NCBI GenBank assembly: GCA_041228345.1 | Contig: CP166131.1 | Location: 2,528,804 to 2,592,803 of the forward strand | Length of the DNA stretch: 64,000 nucleotides | Source of the DNA: Alphaproteobacteria bacterium LSUCC0396 | GTDB lineage: Bacteria; Pseudomonadota; Alphaproteobacteria; Puniceispirillales; Puniceispirillaceae | Reading direction: 5' to 3' | Part shown: one piece after another, positions 26,771 to 36,125 of the stretch | Layout of the letters: every line of letters begins with the position of its first letter | Numbering within the stretch: position 1 is the stretch's first letter | Program-made: the position numbers and the translations under genes | Notes under the pieces: model-generated | What the model was told of the DNA's origin: nothing | The model's input: only the letters and a program-made list of their open reading frames with translations | The model's database searches: none

Positions 26771-27627
26771 TCAGTCTCTAGGGCGGCTGCCTCGGCGTGC
26801 AATGCAAGGCGGCAAAAAGATTCGACATCAATGTCTTGCGGCCGTTTTTCCGGGTCGATATTTGCTGCCCGTAAAAGCGTTTCCCCGCCAATTTTCTTTA
26901 ATGAACTTCGAAGCATTTTACGGCGTTGACCAAAGGCAATGCGCGTTAAATTCTCTAATGCGTTTTGATTGCATGGATAGCGCGGCACCGCTAGCGGCAC
27001 AATCTGTACAATCGATGATGTGACTTTGGGGGCAGGCACGAAGGCTGACGCCGGTACATCAAACAAAATCTCGCTGTCAGCCAGCCAATGGGTCAAAACG
27101 CTTAGCCGGCCATAAGCGCTATCCCCCGGTTTGGCGGTGATACGTTCTGCCACTTCCCGCTGGAACATCAGCGTCATGGATTCAAAAGCGCTGGCATGGC
27201 TTAACCAATTAATGAATAGAGTTGTTGCGATATTATAGGGCAAATTGGCGATAATCCGGCGCGGCGGCGTGCCCATTTCCCAAATGGCACTCTCCATCGC
27301 ATCAGCCTCAATTAAATCAAGGCTGTCACCAGCGGCTTTGGTTAATCCGGCGAGAATATCCGCGGCACGCTGGTCTTTTTCGATCGCGATTACATGGTCG
27401 GCACCCTCGAGCAATAATGCGCGAGTCAGGCCGCCAGGTCCCGGGCCAATTTCAATCGTGGTACCCGATAACGCGCCGGCTGACCGGGCGATTCTGCGGG
27501 TTAGATTAAGGTCGAACAGAAAATTTTGGCCCAATGATTTGCGTGCCCGCATATCCATCATTTCGACAAGCTGGCGTAATGGGGGCAGAGCTTCGATCTG
27601 ATCAAGCATTAATTGCCGGTCGGTCAT
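26767..27627 (-). CDS. rsmA: 16S rRNA (adenine-N6)-dimethyltransferase
   Basis: KsgA-type enzyme that dimethylates two adjacent adenines near the 3' end of 16S rRNA. 286 aa. Landmarks: KSLGQNFLFDLNLTRRI, SAM loop EIGPGPGGLTRALL, IEKDQRA, catalytic NLPYNIAT and FQREVAERI. It ends the lptF-lptG-surA-pdxA-rsmA cluster and follows pdxA by 87 bases. The start codon lies at the end of a tandem 17-bp repeat described separately. Confidence 0.95.
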   Translation of the reverse strand: MTDRQLMLDQIEALPPLRQLVEMMDMRARKSLGQNFLFDLNLTRRIARSAGALSGTTIEIGPGPGGLTRALLLEGADHVIAIEKDQRAADILAGLTKAAGDSLDLIEADAMESAIWEMGTPPRRIIANLPYNIATTLFINWLSHASAFESMTLMFQREVAERITAKPGDSAYGRLSVLTHWLADSEILFDVPASAFVPAPKVTSSIVQIVPLAVPRYPCNQNALENLTRIAFGQRRKMLRSSLKKIGGETLLRAANIDPEKRPQDIDVESFCRLALHAEAAALETD

Positions 27628-27666
27628 TTGGCACGCTCACTCATCTGGCACGTTCACTCATCTGGA
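27624..27666 (-). repeat. 17-bp tandem repeat spanning the rsmA start
   Basis: Units at 27624-27640 and 27641-27657 (two mismatches, TCATYTGGCACGYTCAC on the plus strand) plus a partial third unit to 27666. On the minus strand each unit supplies an ATGA. The two upstream copies open six-codon frames (MSERAR and MSERAK) whose TGA overlaps the next ATG, the last one being the rsmA start. Confidence 0.7.
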
Positions 27667-27714
27667 CTGATTGCTTGCAGTGCCGTGTCGGCGTAAAGAC
27701 GATAAGACACGGCA

Positions 27715-28725
27715 TCATGTTGCGGTTTGGCGACGGCTGTTGCCGGCGAGTCTGCTTGCCATTTTGATGGCTGCGATCAGGCTGTCGGCGCGGGCAATGC
27801 CGCGGCCAGCGATATCAAGGCCAGTACCGTGATCGGGTGATGTTCGCACAAAATCCAGCCCAAGCGTTACATTCACACCACCAAAGAAATCAATTGTTTT
27901 CAGCGGGATAAGAACTTGATCATGGTACATACCCAAAACCGCATCATAAGTTTTGCGTGCTTCGGCGTGAAACAGCGTATCCGCCGGATGGGGGCCTGTG
28001 GCGTTGATACCCTCGGCCTGTAACTGGTTTATCGCAGGCAGGATAATTGTTTCATCCTCGTGACCCATCCGCCCATTTTCGCCGGCATGGGGGTTAAGTC
28101 CGCAAACGGCAATATGCGGGTCTGGAATGCCAAATCCGTTTATCAGGCTTGTGTTCAAAAGCTGACATTTCTCGATGATCAACGATGTTGAGATGCTTTC
28201 CGGAACTTTGTTTAGCGCAATATGAATGGTTGCCGGCACTACCCTTAGCGCGTCACAGGCTAGCATCATAAGCGGCGCACCCGGCACCGGCGTGGCGAGA
28301 CTTGCCAGAAACTCGGTATGCCCCGGATAGGCGAAACCAGCGTCATAGAGAGTGGATTTCTGAATGGGGTTTGTCACAATACCGGCAGCGGCACCTGCTT
28401 GTGCCCAGATGGCTGCACGCTGGATCGCGTCAATGACCTGCGGTGCGTTTGCCGCATCAGGCGCGCCGGCGACAGGCGGCTTGGTCCAACTGATCGGAAT
28501 GATCTGTAGGCTGTGACTGTTTGGATCAAACGATACCGGATCAGTGATTTCAGTCAATCTTGGCGTCATGCCCAGTGCCGTTGCTGTGCGCTCTACGTGC
28601 GCAGGCTCGTCAATGAGGCATAGATCGGTGATACCGCTCTGCCACGCCTTTAAGGCGATTTCAGCACCGATACCGGCTGGCTCACCAGGTGTGATAAGAA
28701 GAGGTCGCTTCGTCATCAAATTCAT
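27715..28725 (-). CDS. pdxA: 4-hydroxythreonine-4-phosphate dehydrogenase
   Basis: NAD-dependent step of pyridoxal phosphate synthesis. 336 aa. Family motifs: LLITPGEPAGIGAEIALKA, TNPIQKSTLYDAGFAYPGHTEF (metal-binding His), NPHAGENGRMGHED and MYHDQVLIPLKTIDFFGGVN. ATG 28725 overlaps the surA stop (ATGA). An in-frame ATG at 28716 is an alternative. Confidence 0.95.
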   Translation of the reverse strand: MNLMTKRPLLITPGEPAGIGAEIALKAWQSGITDLCLIDEPAHVERTATALGMTPRLTEITDPVSFDPNSHSLQIIPISWTKPPVAGAPDAANAPQVIDAIQRAAIWAQAGAAAGIVTNPIQKSTLYDAGFAYPGHTEFLASLATPVPGAPLMMLACDALRVVPATIHIALNKVPESISTSLIIEKCQLLNTSLINGFGIPDPHIAVCGLNPHAGENGRMGHEDETIILPAINQLQAEGINATGPHPADTLFHAEARKTYDAVLGMYHDQVLIPLKTIDFFGGVNVTLGLDFVRTSPDHGTGLDIAGRGIARADSLIAAIKMASRLAGNSRRQTAT

Positions 28726-30038
28726 GAATCTGTTTCGATAACCGCTGCACGACGCAAACGAAGCAAATAGCGCTCGGATAGCGAGCCAAACACTTTATCA
28801 AACTCAGCCCGGTATATATCGTCGCGTGATGGTAGGCTGATGGTTGGGCTCTGGCGGTTGCACAGCATAACGACACTTAAACTATCATTAAATGCCAGTG
28901 GTTTACTTGGAACAGCAACTTTCAGGTTATTGATCAAACTCTGCAAAGGCCGATTGAATGAGCCAATAGTAACGTTCTCAATCAGGCTTTTCACGCCTGC
29001 GTTATAGCTGTTGTTTAGCACTACAATATCATCACAGCTTTTCGCGGTTGCGGTGTCGCGCTCAAGCTTTGCTGCGGCCTCTAGCTTGTCCGCGTTGTTC
29101 GCGTCTTTGCCAAGCGGATATACCGCTCGTGCGAGCGTAACAATATCTTGGCTTGGGTCGGCAACACCATCCTGACGGCGCCCTTCATTTTGAATTAAAA
29201 TCACTAACCCGTCACGCTGAAGCGGTGCGCTAATGGTGCCGATCTCGGTTTGTTTTACCAAATCCTGAATTTCGGGCGGGAGCTGATCAAGCATTATCCA
29301 GCCAAGTGCCCCCCCATTTCCAGACGTGCCTGCTGCGGAATATTGTCTGGCGATTGCATTGAAATCGGCACCACGATTTACCGCTTTGATAATCTCGTTC
29401 GCAAGAACGAGGGTGCGATCAAGCGGGCGGTTTGGTTCTGGCAGCAATACAATCTCGCTTAGTTTGACCTGAGGCTGTTTTGCATTCGCCTTGATACGGT
29501 CGAGCACCATATCAGTAACCTGTTCCAAATCACTGAATTTGGATTGAAATTTAAATCTAATAAACTCAGCCCATACAATGTCAGTAATGAATTTTGCCTG
29601 AACATTTCGGGCGTCAATTCCCTCGTCACGCAGACGCTCGGTTCCGCTTTTACCGTTAAGAGCAAAGTTTTCATCGACCAGCCGTCGCGCCGTCTCACGG
29701 CTTCTTCCCACAAGGGTGGGGTTGACTGATATGCCCGCCTCCAGCTTTAGGGCTTCGTCAATGAGCATCTGCGCAGCGTCTTGCCTAATTTGGGCGCGGT
29801 TGGCCTCGGTATCCTCTAAATTTGTGACCATGCGCAGAAAGGCTGTGCGCTGGTCAACCTCATAATTGGTGATCGCCTTGCCATTGACCTTTGCAATGAT
29901 TTCTAACGCCGCATTAGCTGGTCGTGTTCCTGCGCTGAACATAAACATCCCTGCGGTGAGCATAACCATCATGCAGAAAGCAAGTGGCATCAGGCTCATT
30001 TTTCTTCGCATTGCGATCATTGTCTCAATAATGTCCAT
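28722..30038 (-). CDS. surA: SurA-like periplasmic peptidyl-prolyl isomerase
   Basis: Periplasmic chaperone for outer-membrane protein assembly. Up to 438 aa. A signal peptide (MRRKMSLMPLAFCMMVMLTA to about ANA-A) precedes the SurA N-terminal domain (EIIAKVNGKAITNYEVDQR) and one parvulin domain (about 190-290: LSEIVLLPEPN, YSAAGTSGNGGALGWIMLDQLPPE). The signal peptide suggests a start at the in-frame ATG 30011 or 30020 rather than 30038. It lies in lptF-lptG-surA-pdxA-rsmA; no lptD precedes it. Confidence 0.9.
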   Translation of the reverse strand: MDIIETMIAMRRKMSLMPLAFCMMVMLTAGMFMFSAGTRPANAALEIIAKVNGKAITNYEVDQRTAFLRMVTNLEDTEANRAQIRQDAAQMLIDEALKLEAGISVNPTLVGRSRETARRLVDENFALNGKSGTERLRDEGIDARNVQAKFITDIVWAEFIRFKFQSKFSDLEQVTDMVLDRIKANAKQPQVKLSEIVLLPEPNRPLDRTLVLANEIIKAVNRGADFNAIARQYSAAGTSGNGGALGWIMLDQLPPEIQDLVKQTEIGTISAPLQRDGLVILIQNEGRRQDGVADPSQDIVTLARAVYPLGKDANNADKLEAAAKLERDTATAKSCDDIVVLNNSYNAGVKSLIENVTIGSFNRPLQSLINNLKVAVPSKPLAFNDSLSVVMLCNRQSPTISLPSRDDIYRAEFDKVFGSLSERYLLRLRRAAVIETDS

Positions 30039-30098
30039 GATTTTTTTGATAGGTTTTCTCGGAATTAACTGCGCTTTGTTACTCGTTCTCTTTATTAA

Positions 30099-31205
30099 TC
30101 AGCTTTCATCGGTGCGGGCAAGGATTATGGCACCAAATAGGGCAATGGCAATCGACGGTGTCCATGCGGCAACTGACATTGGTACTTGCAATGATGATCC
30201 TAAAACCTGCATGAAGTAACTAAAGATAAAGATCGCAATTGCCAAAAAGGCGCCGCGCAAAAATAGCCTTGAGCGCCGTCCACGCGATACATTGGTTAAC
30301 GTCACACGCGCTGCCAGCATCGCAATACCAATCATCAGCAGCGGTGTAGATAATGTCTTGTAAAGATGAAAGCGGTATTCACTGGCCGGGATGCCGGCAC
30401 TCTCAAGCCCGTCAATAAAGCCCGGCAGGGAATAAACCGAAATCGACTGGGGACGAAGGCCGGATTGGCGAAGATCAAGTGCGTCAAGGCCAGTTGGCAA
30501 AAGTAAACTGCCGATATCGGTTTTTTGCCCGTCACTCAGCCACCGCACAGCCCTGTCCAGCATCCAGCCTTTGTCGGTCAGCTGCATCGCATCAGCCTTA
30601 TATAACGCCCTTAGATGCACATCTTCGCCATAAAGGTAAATCGCTGGATTGATAATGCTGGCGATTTCTGTGTTCAACGCATCGCCGCGTATGATGAGTT
30701 TGCCAGTTTCCAGCGTGTCACGAAGCCATATGCCGCTTGTCGATACAGAAAAATTATTATCTGACTCGCCAAATATTTTGGCCATCTGAGCTTCATGGCG
30801 TTTTGATGTCACCGCGCCAATCGGATTGATAATCGTGACAAAAAGCATGCCGATGATAAAGGCGGAAAACAAAGCTGGCCCGAGCGCTGCCCAGACTGAT
30901 TGGCCAAACCCCCGAACAGCAACAAATTCATTGGTCCGGTTCCATGATGAAAAACACAGCATTGCCCCCGCTAACATGGCAAATGGCAAGATCATCTCGA
31001 TTACCGCAGGCAGGTTTAAAAACGCCATATTGAGAAAATTTACCTCTGGCGTCGTTGTCGTTAGAACGCTAACGCGCCGGGCAAGCTCGACCGTCTGGAT
31101 CAGGCTGATAATTGATGCAAGGCCAAATAAACATAAAGCTATCCAGCCAACAAAGCGCAATGCAAAGTAACGGAATAACGTGCCGAAGGGGGCAAACTGG
31201 CTCAT
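30099..31205 (-). CDS. lptG: LPS export ABC transporter permease LptG
   Basis: Inner-membrane permease of the LptB2FG lipopolysaccharide extractor, 368 aa. YjgP/YjgQ family: N-terminal LFRYFALRFVGWIALCLFG, AMLAGAMLCFSSWNRTNEFVAVRG, a periplasmic middle domain (about 130-260) and three C-terminal helices (STPLLMIGIAMLAARVTL; AIFIFSYFMQVLGSSLQVPM). Start overlaps the lptF stop by four bases, so the two subunits are coupled. Confidence 0.93.
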   Translation of the reverse strand: MSQFAPFGTLFRYFALRFVGWIALCLFGLASIISLIQTVELARRVSVLTTTTPEVNFLNMAFLNLPAVIEMILPFAMLAGAMLCFSSWNRTNEFVAVRGFGQSVWAALGPALFSAFIIGMLFVTIINPIGAVTSKRHEAQMAKIFGESDNNFSVSTSGIWLRDTLETGKLIIRGDALNTEIASIINPAIYLYGEDVHLRALYKADAMQLTDKGWMLDRAVRWLSDGQKTDIGSLLLPTGLDALDLRQSGLRPQSISVYSLPGFIDGLESAGIPASEYRFHLYKTLSTPLLMIGIAMLAARVTLTNVSRGRRSRLFLRGAFLAIAIFIFSYFMQVLGSSLQVPMSVAAWTPSIAIALFGAIILARTDES

Positions 31206-32317
31206 ATCGCGGCCCCCTCATGCAGTGGTGAGCTAGAGTCTGTTTGCGTCGAGCGAAGCAGCCAGATGGCAAGGATGATTGGAACAAAAACGCTGAGGTG
31301 AATAAATGGCCAGAGGCTGGCGTTATTCGTTACCCAGCCGCGCGTGACAACAACGGCAATAATTACCAAAACACAGGCGCCAATATTCATGCTGGCACGC
31401 CGTGTCCATAAATCGCGCCGGATTTGTCCGCGTAAAATTATCGCGGCTGAGAGCAAGGCTAATCCCAGCCCCAGCCATGGCGATGCGATGCGGTAATGAC
31501 CTTCGGCGTGACGCTGTAGATAATATTGCGGCGAACTGGCCGCTGCAGGTGATAGCAGATTGGCGATGGTGTCTTCATTGATATCAATTGTGGCGCGCGC
31601 GGTTGGTTGGCTGCTGCTGCGGGTGATGGTCACCGAATGTGTTTCGAAAAGCAGCACAGCGCCACTTTGGCCTTCAGCATTACGTTCCGACCTTTCGCCA
31701 TTTTGAAGAATAAGCGTTGGGCTTCCATCGCGTTCAATAAACGTGCCAGATTTTGCCGTCATGGTGATGATACGATCACCAAGTCTTGCATCGTGAATAA
31801 ATAAATCGCGCATAACATCATCATCATCGCGCGAGCCGATAAACATCGTCATATCATCGACCACCTCGATAAAGATGCCATCACGTAACAAAATCGTCGG
31901 TATGCTATTGCGCAATTTAAACTGTAGGTCCTTGTAGACGCCAAAGGAGGCGGGCAAAATATAGACAGAATTCACTGCCAGAAATCCGGTCATTAATATC
32001 CCAAGGGCGATCGGCGCCTTGGCAAGCTGCAGAGGGCTAAGGCCAATTGACTGCATGACCAGCAACTCACGGTCAGCAAGAATACGGCTATAGACCCAAT
32101 TTACCGCGATAAAGCCTGAAATGGGAATCGCGATCATCAACCATAAAGGCATCGACGCAACTGACATGATCAGAAAGTCACTGACGGGGGCGCCGCGATT
32201 AACCACCAATTCGAGAATGCGGATTGTTTGGAATAGCCAAATGATCCCCACCAGCACCGATGTCAGCGCCAATGTAGTGCGTAAAAGCTGATTGAAAATA
32301 TACAGATTAAACTGCAT
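31202..32317 (-). CDS. lptF: LPS export ABC transporter permease LptF
   Basis: Partner permease of LptG, 371 aa, same architecture: NLYIFNQLLRTTLALTSVLVGIIWLFQTIR, ILADRELLVMQSIGLSPLQLAK (coupling helix), a periplasmic beta domain and C-terminal helices (RIASPWLGLGLALLSAAIIL). ATG 32317 is preferred over 32329 because GGGGA lies 5 bases before it. Divergent from pepA across about 145 bases. Confidence 0.93.
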   Translation of the reverse strand: MQFNLYIFNQLLRTTLALTSVLVGIIWLFQTIRILELVVNRGAPVSDFLIMSVASMPLWLMIAIPISGFIAVNWVYSRILADRELLVMQSIGLSPLQLAKAPIALGILMTGFLAVNSVYILPASFGVYKDLQFKLRNSIPTILLRDGIFIEVVDDMTMFIGSRDDDDVMRDLFIHDARLGDRIITMTAKSGTFIERDGSPTLILQNGERSERNAEGQSGAVLLFETHSVTITRSSSQPTARATIDINEDTIANLLSPAAASSPQYYLQRHAEGHYRIASPWLGLGLALLSAAIILRGQIRRDLWTRRASMNIGACVLVIIAVVVTRGWVTNNASLWPFIHLSVFVPIILAIWLLRSTQTDSSSPLHEGAAI

Positions 32318-32463
32318 ATATATCCCCATCTATTGCCAATGGCTTCAATAGCACAATCGCCAATAGAAAGGCAAAACCTATAGTGCGACCATATGGCTGG
32401 ATTGACAGTGATGGTGAGTGCCTGTTTTAACTAAAGGCCCTAGTTTCCAGAAGTGAGAGATCA

Positions 32464-33948
32464 ATGCCCGTTAAACTTCAGCTTAGCTTTGCTAAAACCG
32501 CCCCCAAAGGTGACGTCACCACAATTTGTTTGATTGGCAAAAAAGGAGATATTATCCCGCATCTAGAACAGGATGTTGCTGCCTTTCTGATCGCCGCAAT
32601 GGCAACCGCACAATTTACTGGCAAGGCTGGTAAAAGCCTGATGATCTATAATGATAAGCAGAGCTATCTTCTGCTTGGCACTGGCGACAAGCTGGCGCCG
32701 GGTAAAGAGGCGGAGATAGTTGGCGGAAAGCTGTTTTCAGCGCTTGCCGGAACGGCGTCGAAACGTGGCTGGTTTCCCGATCACAAGCTCGATGCGACGG
32801 TTTTGGCCGATATGATGTTCGGGGCTAATCTTGCCTCATATTATTTCGACAGCTATTTCACCGAAAAAAATGACGAGAATAACAGCGTTCGACTTGCCGT
32901 TGGTGGGGATGCGCTTGATGAGAATAGCGCGCTGTTCCAAGACCGTGAGGCGCTTGCCAACGGCGTTTTTCTGGCGCGAGATCTTGTGTTTGAACCTGCC
33001 AATAAATTATATCCGGGCGAATTTGCGGCGCGTTGTTCGGCGCTGTCTGCGCTTGGGCTTGAGGTTGAAATCCTTGATGAAGCGGCGATGGAAACCCTCG
33101 GCATGGGCGCATTATTGGGCGTCGGGCAGGGCAGTCGGCGTGACTCCTTTATGGTGGTAATGAATTGGAAAGGCGGCGGTGATGAAGCGCCGTTTGCGCT
33201 CGTTGGCAAGGGGGTAACCTTTGATACTGGCGGTATCTCGCTAAAGCCTGCCAAGGGCATGGAAGATATGAAATGGGATATGGGCGGCGCGGCTGCGGTG
33301 ACGGGCGCAATGTGCGCGATTGCCGGCCGGAAAGTGGCGAAAAATGTTGTTGGGGTGATCGGCCTTGTTGAGAACATGCCCGATGGCAACGCCCAGCGCC
33401 CGGGCGACGTGGTAAAATCAATGTCGGGCAAGACCATTGAGGTTATCAACACTGATGCCGAGGGGCGTTTGGTGCTGGCTGATGCGTTGCATTACACTGA
33501 AACCCGATTTAAGCCGCAGGCGATGGTTAATCTGGCGACCTTGACCGGCGCCATTATTGCCTCGCTTGGCAAAGAATATGGTGGCCTTTTTGCCAATAGT
33601 GACGATTTGGTAAGCCAATTAGTGTCAGCCGGAGAGGCCACTGGTGAGCGTTTGTGGCAAATGCCAATGGGGCCAGCCTATGATCGAATGCTAAAATCTC
33701 ACATTGCCGATATGAAAAATATTGGTGGGCCTTATGGCGGCGCGATTACCGCTGCCTGTTTTCTGGCCCGGTTTGTCGAGGCAACACCATGGGCACATCT
33801 CGATATTGCCGGCAAAGCATGGTCAGATTTGTCAACCGCAACGGTGCCAAAAGGCGGTACAGGGTACGGGGTGCGCCTTTTGAACCGGTTGATTGATGAT
33901 TGGCAAGGTGCTGAAATGTCTCAAACGATGGATGAGACTGACAGCTAA
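32464..33948 (+). CDS. pepA: Leucyl aminopeptidase
   Basis: Cytosolic M17 metallo-aminopeptidase, 494 aa. Metal and active-site motifs: [18 protein letters not shown] (Lys and Asp ligands), [24 protein letters not shown] signature and NLATLTGAI. Divergent from lptF and followed 11 bases later by holC, the usual pepA-holC pairing. Confidence 0.96.
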   Translation: MPVKLQLSFAKTAPKGDVTTICLIGKKGDIIPHLEQDVAAFLIAAMATAQFTGKAGKSLMIYNDKQSYLLLGTGDKLAPGKEAEIVGGKLFSALAGTASKRGWFPDHKLDATVLADMMFGANLASYYFDSYFTEKNDENNSVRLAVGGDALDENSALFQDREALANGVFLARDLVFEPANKLYPGEFAARCSALSALGLEVEILDEAAMETLGMGALLGVGQGSRRDSFMVVMNWKGGGDEAPFALVGKGVTFDTGGISLKPAKGMEDMKWDMGGAAAVTGAMCAIAGRKVAKNVVGVIGLVENMPDGNAQRPGDVVKSMSGKTIEVINTDAEGRLVLADALHYTETRFKPQAMVNLATLTGAIIASLGKEYGGLFANSDDLVSQLVSAGEATGERLWQMPMGPAYDRMLKSHIADMKNIGGPYGGAITAACFLARFVEATPWAHLDIAGKAWSDLSTATVPKGGTGYGVRLLNRLIDDWQGAEMSQTMDETDS

Positions 33949-33959
33949 GATTGGATCAT

Positions 33960-34412
33960 ATGCGGCAAATTGACTTCTATCAGATAGGTCAAGCGGGACT
34001 GGAAACTGTCTTGCTGATGCTATTGAAAAAGACACTTGCGGCAAAGAAAAAGGCGCTAATTCTTTGCCCCATGCCGGCGGCAAATGCGCTTGATGCAGCG
34101 CTTTGGAGTCACGAGGCCGAGTCATGGCTTGCGCATGGGCTAGATGATGCCGACGGGACTGATCATTGCAATATCTGGATTTCAAGCGATATGGCGGCAA
34201 ATCAGATCAATGCCGAATTCCTGTTTATGCTGCATGGCAGTGTGCCCGCCACATTGCAGATGTTTGAGCGCGGTTTTTATCTTTTTGATGGGCGATCGGA
34301 CGCGCAGTTAGCGCAGGCACGAACGCAATGGAAGGCGTGGCAGGATTTGAGCGACGGCCAGCTTGGCTATTTTTCCCAAAATGCGCAAGGCGGTTGGGAT
34401 AAAAAAGCCTGA
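33960..34412 (+). CDS. holC: DNA polymerase III chi subunit
   Basis: Clamp-loader accessory subunit that contacts SSB. 150 aa. Family landmarks: IDFYQIGQAGLETVLLMLLKKTL, LCPMPAANALDAALWSHEAESWLAHG, NIWISSDMAANQINAEFLFMLHG and FERGFYLFDG. ATG 33960 begins MRQIDFYQ as in homologues; the upstream TTG 33951 is less likely. In operon with pepA. Confidence 0.92.
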   Translation: MRQIDFYQIGQAGLETVLLMLLKKTLAAKKKALILCPMPAANALDAALWSHEAESWLAHGLDDADGTDHCNIWISSDMAANQINAEFLFMLHGSVPATLQMFERGFYLFDGRSDAQLAQARTQWKAWQDLSDGQLGYFSQNAQGGWDKKA

Positions 34413-34428
34413 TTTTGCAGGGTTTTGC

Positions 34429-34491
34429 CAGTATTTAAGCCAGTTTTACGAGTATTTAAGCCAGTTTTACGAGTATTTATACCAGTTTTGC
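34429..34491 (+). repeat. Three tandem 21-bp repeats before ndk
   Basis: Three head-to-tail 21-base units at 34429-34449, 34450-34470 and 34471-34491. The first two differ at one base; the third diverges at two or three. Each contains AGTATTTA and CCAGTTTT. They start 16 bases after the holC stop and about 130 bases before the ndk ATG. No spacers separate the units, so this is not a CRISPR array. Confidence 0.85.
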
Positions 34492-34622
34492 CGCCGTTTT
34501 GCTGGATTGGCTGATTTTGGGCTTGTGCCTTGATGGGTGCTTGCCGTATTAAGACGCCATAGTTTCCAGCTCGAAATGATGCGTGATCTTGGGTCACGCT
34601 CAGTAAAACCAAAGGATGCATA

Positions 34623-35045
34623 ATGGCACTCGAAAGAACTTTCTCAATCATTAAACCTGATGCGACACGCCGTAATTTGACTGGCCAGATAAATGCCCGG
34701 CTTGAAGCTGCCGGTCTTCGCATCGTCGCGCAAAAGCGCAAGCAGCTAACACAAACCGAAGCCCAGGCTTTTTATGCCGTTCATGCTGAGCGCCCATTCT
34801 ACAATGATCTTGTGGCCTTTATGACATCAGGCCCGGTCGTTTTGCAGGTGCTTGAGGGCGAAAATGCGGTTCTTGCGAACCGTGAAGTCATGGGGGCGAC
34901 AAACCCAGCCGACGCCGCCGAGGGTACAATTCGCAAGGATTTTGCAGAATCAATCGAGGCCAATTCAGTTCACGGCTCAGACAGCCCAGAGAATGCTGCA
35001 ATTGAAATCGCCTATTTCTTTGCCAGATGTGAAATCACATCATAA
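34623..35045 (+). CDS. ndk: Nucleoside diphosphate kinase
   Basis: Transfers the gamma-phosphate of ATP to other nucleoside diphosphates. 140 aa, full length. [13 protein letters not shown] at the N-terminus and the phosphorylated histidine (about residue 117) in [26 protein letters not shown] lies 10 bases before the ATG. Followed by a strong terminator. Probably its own transcription unit because 210 bases with repeats precede it. Confidence 0.97.
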   Translation: MALERTFSIIKPDATRRNLTGQINARLEAAGLRIVAQKRKQLTQTEAQAFYAVHAERPFYNDLVAFMTSGPVVLQVLEGENAVLANREVMGATNPADAAEGTIRKDFAESIEANSVHGSDSPENAAIEIAYFFARCEITS

Positions 35046-35076
35046 ACAGCCCTATTGGTGCGTTTTGATAAACAAG

Positions 35077-35105
35077 AAAAGGCGGGGTTTTGCCCCGCCT
35101 TTTTA
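35077..35105 (+). terminator. Strong rho-independent terminator after ndk
   Basis: Stem GGCGGGG (35081-35087) with CCCCGCC (35093-35099), extended by four A-T pairs, a 5-base loop and a T run from 35100. On the other strand it is also followed by a T run (from the AAAA at 35077-35080), so it can end the minus-strand purM-purN-35174 transcript as well. Confidence 0.92.
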
Positions 35106-35173
35106 TTTGATCGTGGTTAATGCCAGCATTGCATCCCGTAAAATTCGGACGTCTATGCCTGAACCCTGTCAGG

Positions 35174-35305
35174 TTAAATTAGCGTTGCCGCCATGATCAC
35201 AAGCGTCGCAATTATTGCAACAATGCCAATTTTTGCCGCAAGCATAACATTATGATAGACCTGCAAATGTTCTTTGGCCTGTTTGTCGAGTGATTTTGTA
35301 TCCAT
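35174..35305 (-). CDS. 43-aa membrane protein, like aa3 oxidase subunit IV
   Basis: Hand-translated short gene. A polar N-terminus (MDTKSLDKQAKEHLQVYHNV) leads into one membrane helix (LAAKIGIVAIIATLVIMAAT). Length, an EH..-Y motif followed by K-G and one C-terminal helix resemble the bacterial aa3-type cytochrome c oxidase subunit IV family (about 40-50 aa), but I could not align it to a profile. An AAAAGG ribosome site lies about 8 bases before the ATG. It lies 130 bases after purN on the same strand and upstream of the bidirectional terminator. No oxidase genes are in the window. Confidence 0.6.
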   Translation of the reverse strand: MDTKSLDKQAKEHLQVYHNVMLAAKIGIVAIIATLVIMAATLI

Positions 35306-35435
35306 GATAAATGCCTTTTCCCCATCGCGGCGAGATCATGAGGATGCTCTACCCTCAACGCCCAACCCGCTGTTCAAATAATCTTTGATTTATGGCCGAA
35401 TAAGCGCGGCAAATCAACCGCACAATTAGACCAAT

Positions 35436-36125
35436 TTATTGCATCAATAGATCGTCAGGCCAGCAAAGGCATGGCGCCAGAACGTCGCGCATTGCCGCAG
35501 GTGCAGCTGTTAATGCCGCATCTTTTACGCGCCATTCAGCGCCATCTGGTGAAAGGCCAAGATGCTGTTCTGCTAGGCTGAACAGAACAAAGGGATATAG
35601 CTGATGCTCAAGCCGTAGCACCCGCGTGGCAAGACCTTCAGCTGTGTCGCTTGGGTTCACATCAAGCCAAGCTTGCAGAATTAGCGGCCCGTCATCCAAT
35701 TCGGCATTGACCAGATGAACAGATGCGCCATGCCGCAAAGCACCCGCATCAATCGCCCGCTGGTGCGTATCGAGGCCTTTGAATTCAGGCAGTAACGAGG
35801 GGTGAATATTGATCAGCTTACCAGTAAATTCTTCAACGAAATCAGCGCTAAGAATCGCCATATAACCAGCCAGAAACACGTAATCAGCATCACTTGCCGT
35901 GATCGCCGCCGCAATTGCCGTATCATGGTTGCTGCGTGTATCAAAATCGCGGCGTTTAATCACTTTGGTGGACATTCCGCGCTTTGCGGCGAGGGTGATG
36001 CCATCACAATCCTTATTGCTGATGACAATTGCGATTTCGGCATCAATTCCGAAGTCCTCGATGGCGTCGGCAAGCGCAAGCATATTGCTGCCGCGCCCCG
36101 AAATTAGAATGGCAAGCCGGATCAT
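35436..36125 (-). CDS. purN: Phosphoribosylglycinamide formyltransferase
   Basis: Formyl-THF-dependent third step of purine synthesis. 229 aa from ATG 36125. GRGSNMLALADA phosphate loop, catalytic Asn/His/Asp in INIHPSLLPEFKGLDTHQ and GASVHLVNAELDDGPLI. The start overlaps the purM stop as ATGA; an in-frame ATG at 36140 lies inside purM. Confidence 0.95.
   Translation of the reverse strand: MIRLAILISGRGSNMLALADAIEDFGIDAEIAIVISNKDCDGITLAAKRGMSTKVIKRRDFDTRSNHDTAIAAAITASDADYVFLAGYMAILSADFVEEFTGKLINIHPSLLPEFKGLDTHQRAIDAGALRHGASVHLVNAELDDGPLILQAWLDVNPSDTAEGLATRVLRLEHQLYPFVLFSLAEQHLGLSPDGAEWRVKDAALTAAPAAMRDVLAPCLCWPDDLLMQ

Noticed and set aside
34429..34491. Tandem repeats considered as a CRISPR array
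   Set aside because: Units are contiguous with no spacers and there are no cas genes nearby.
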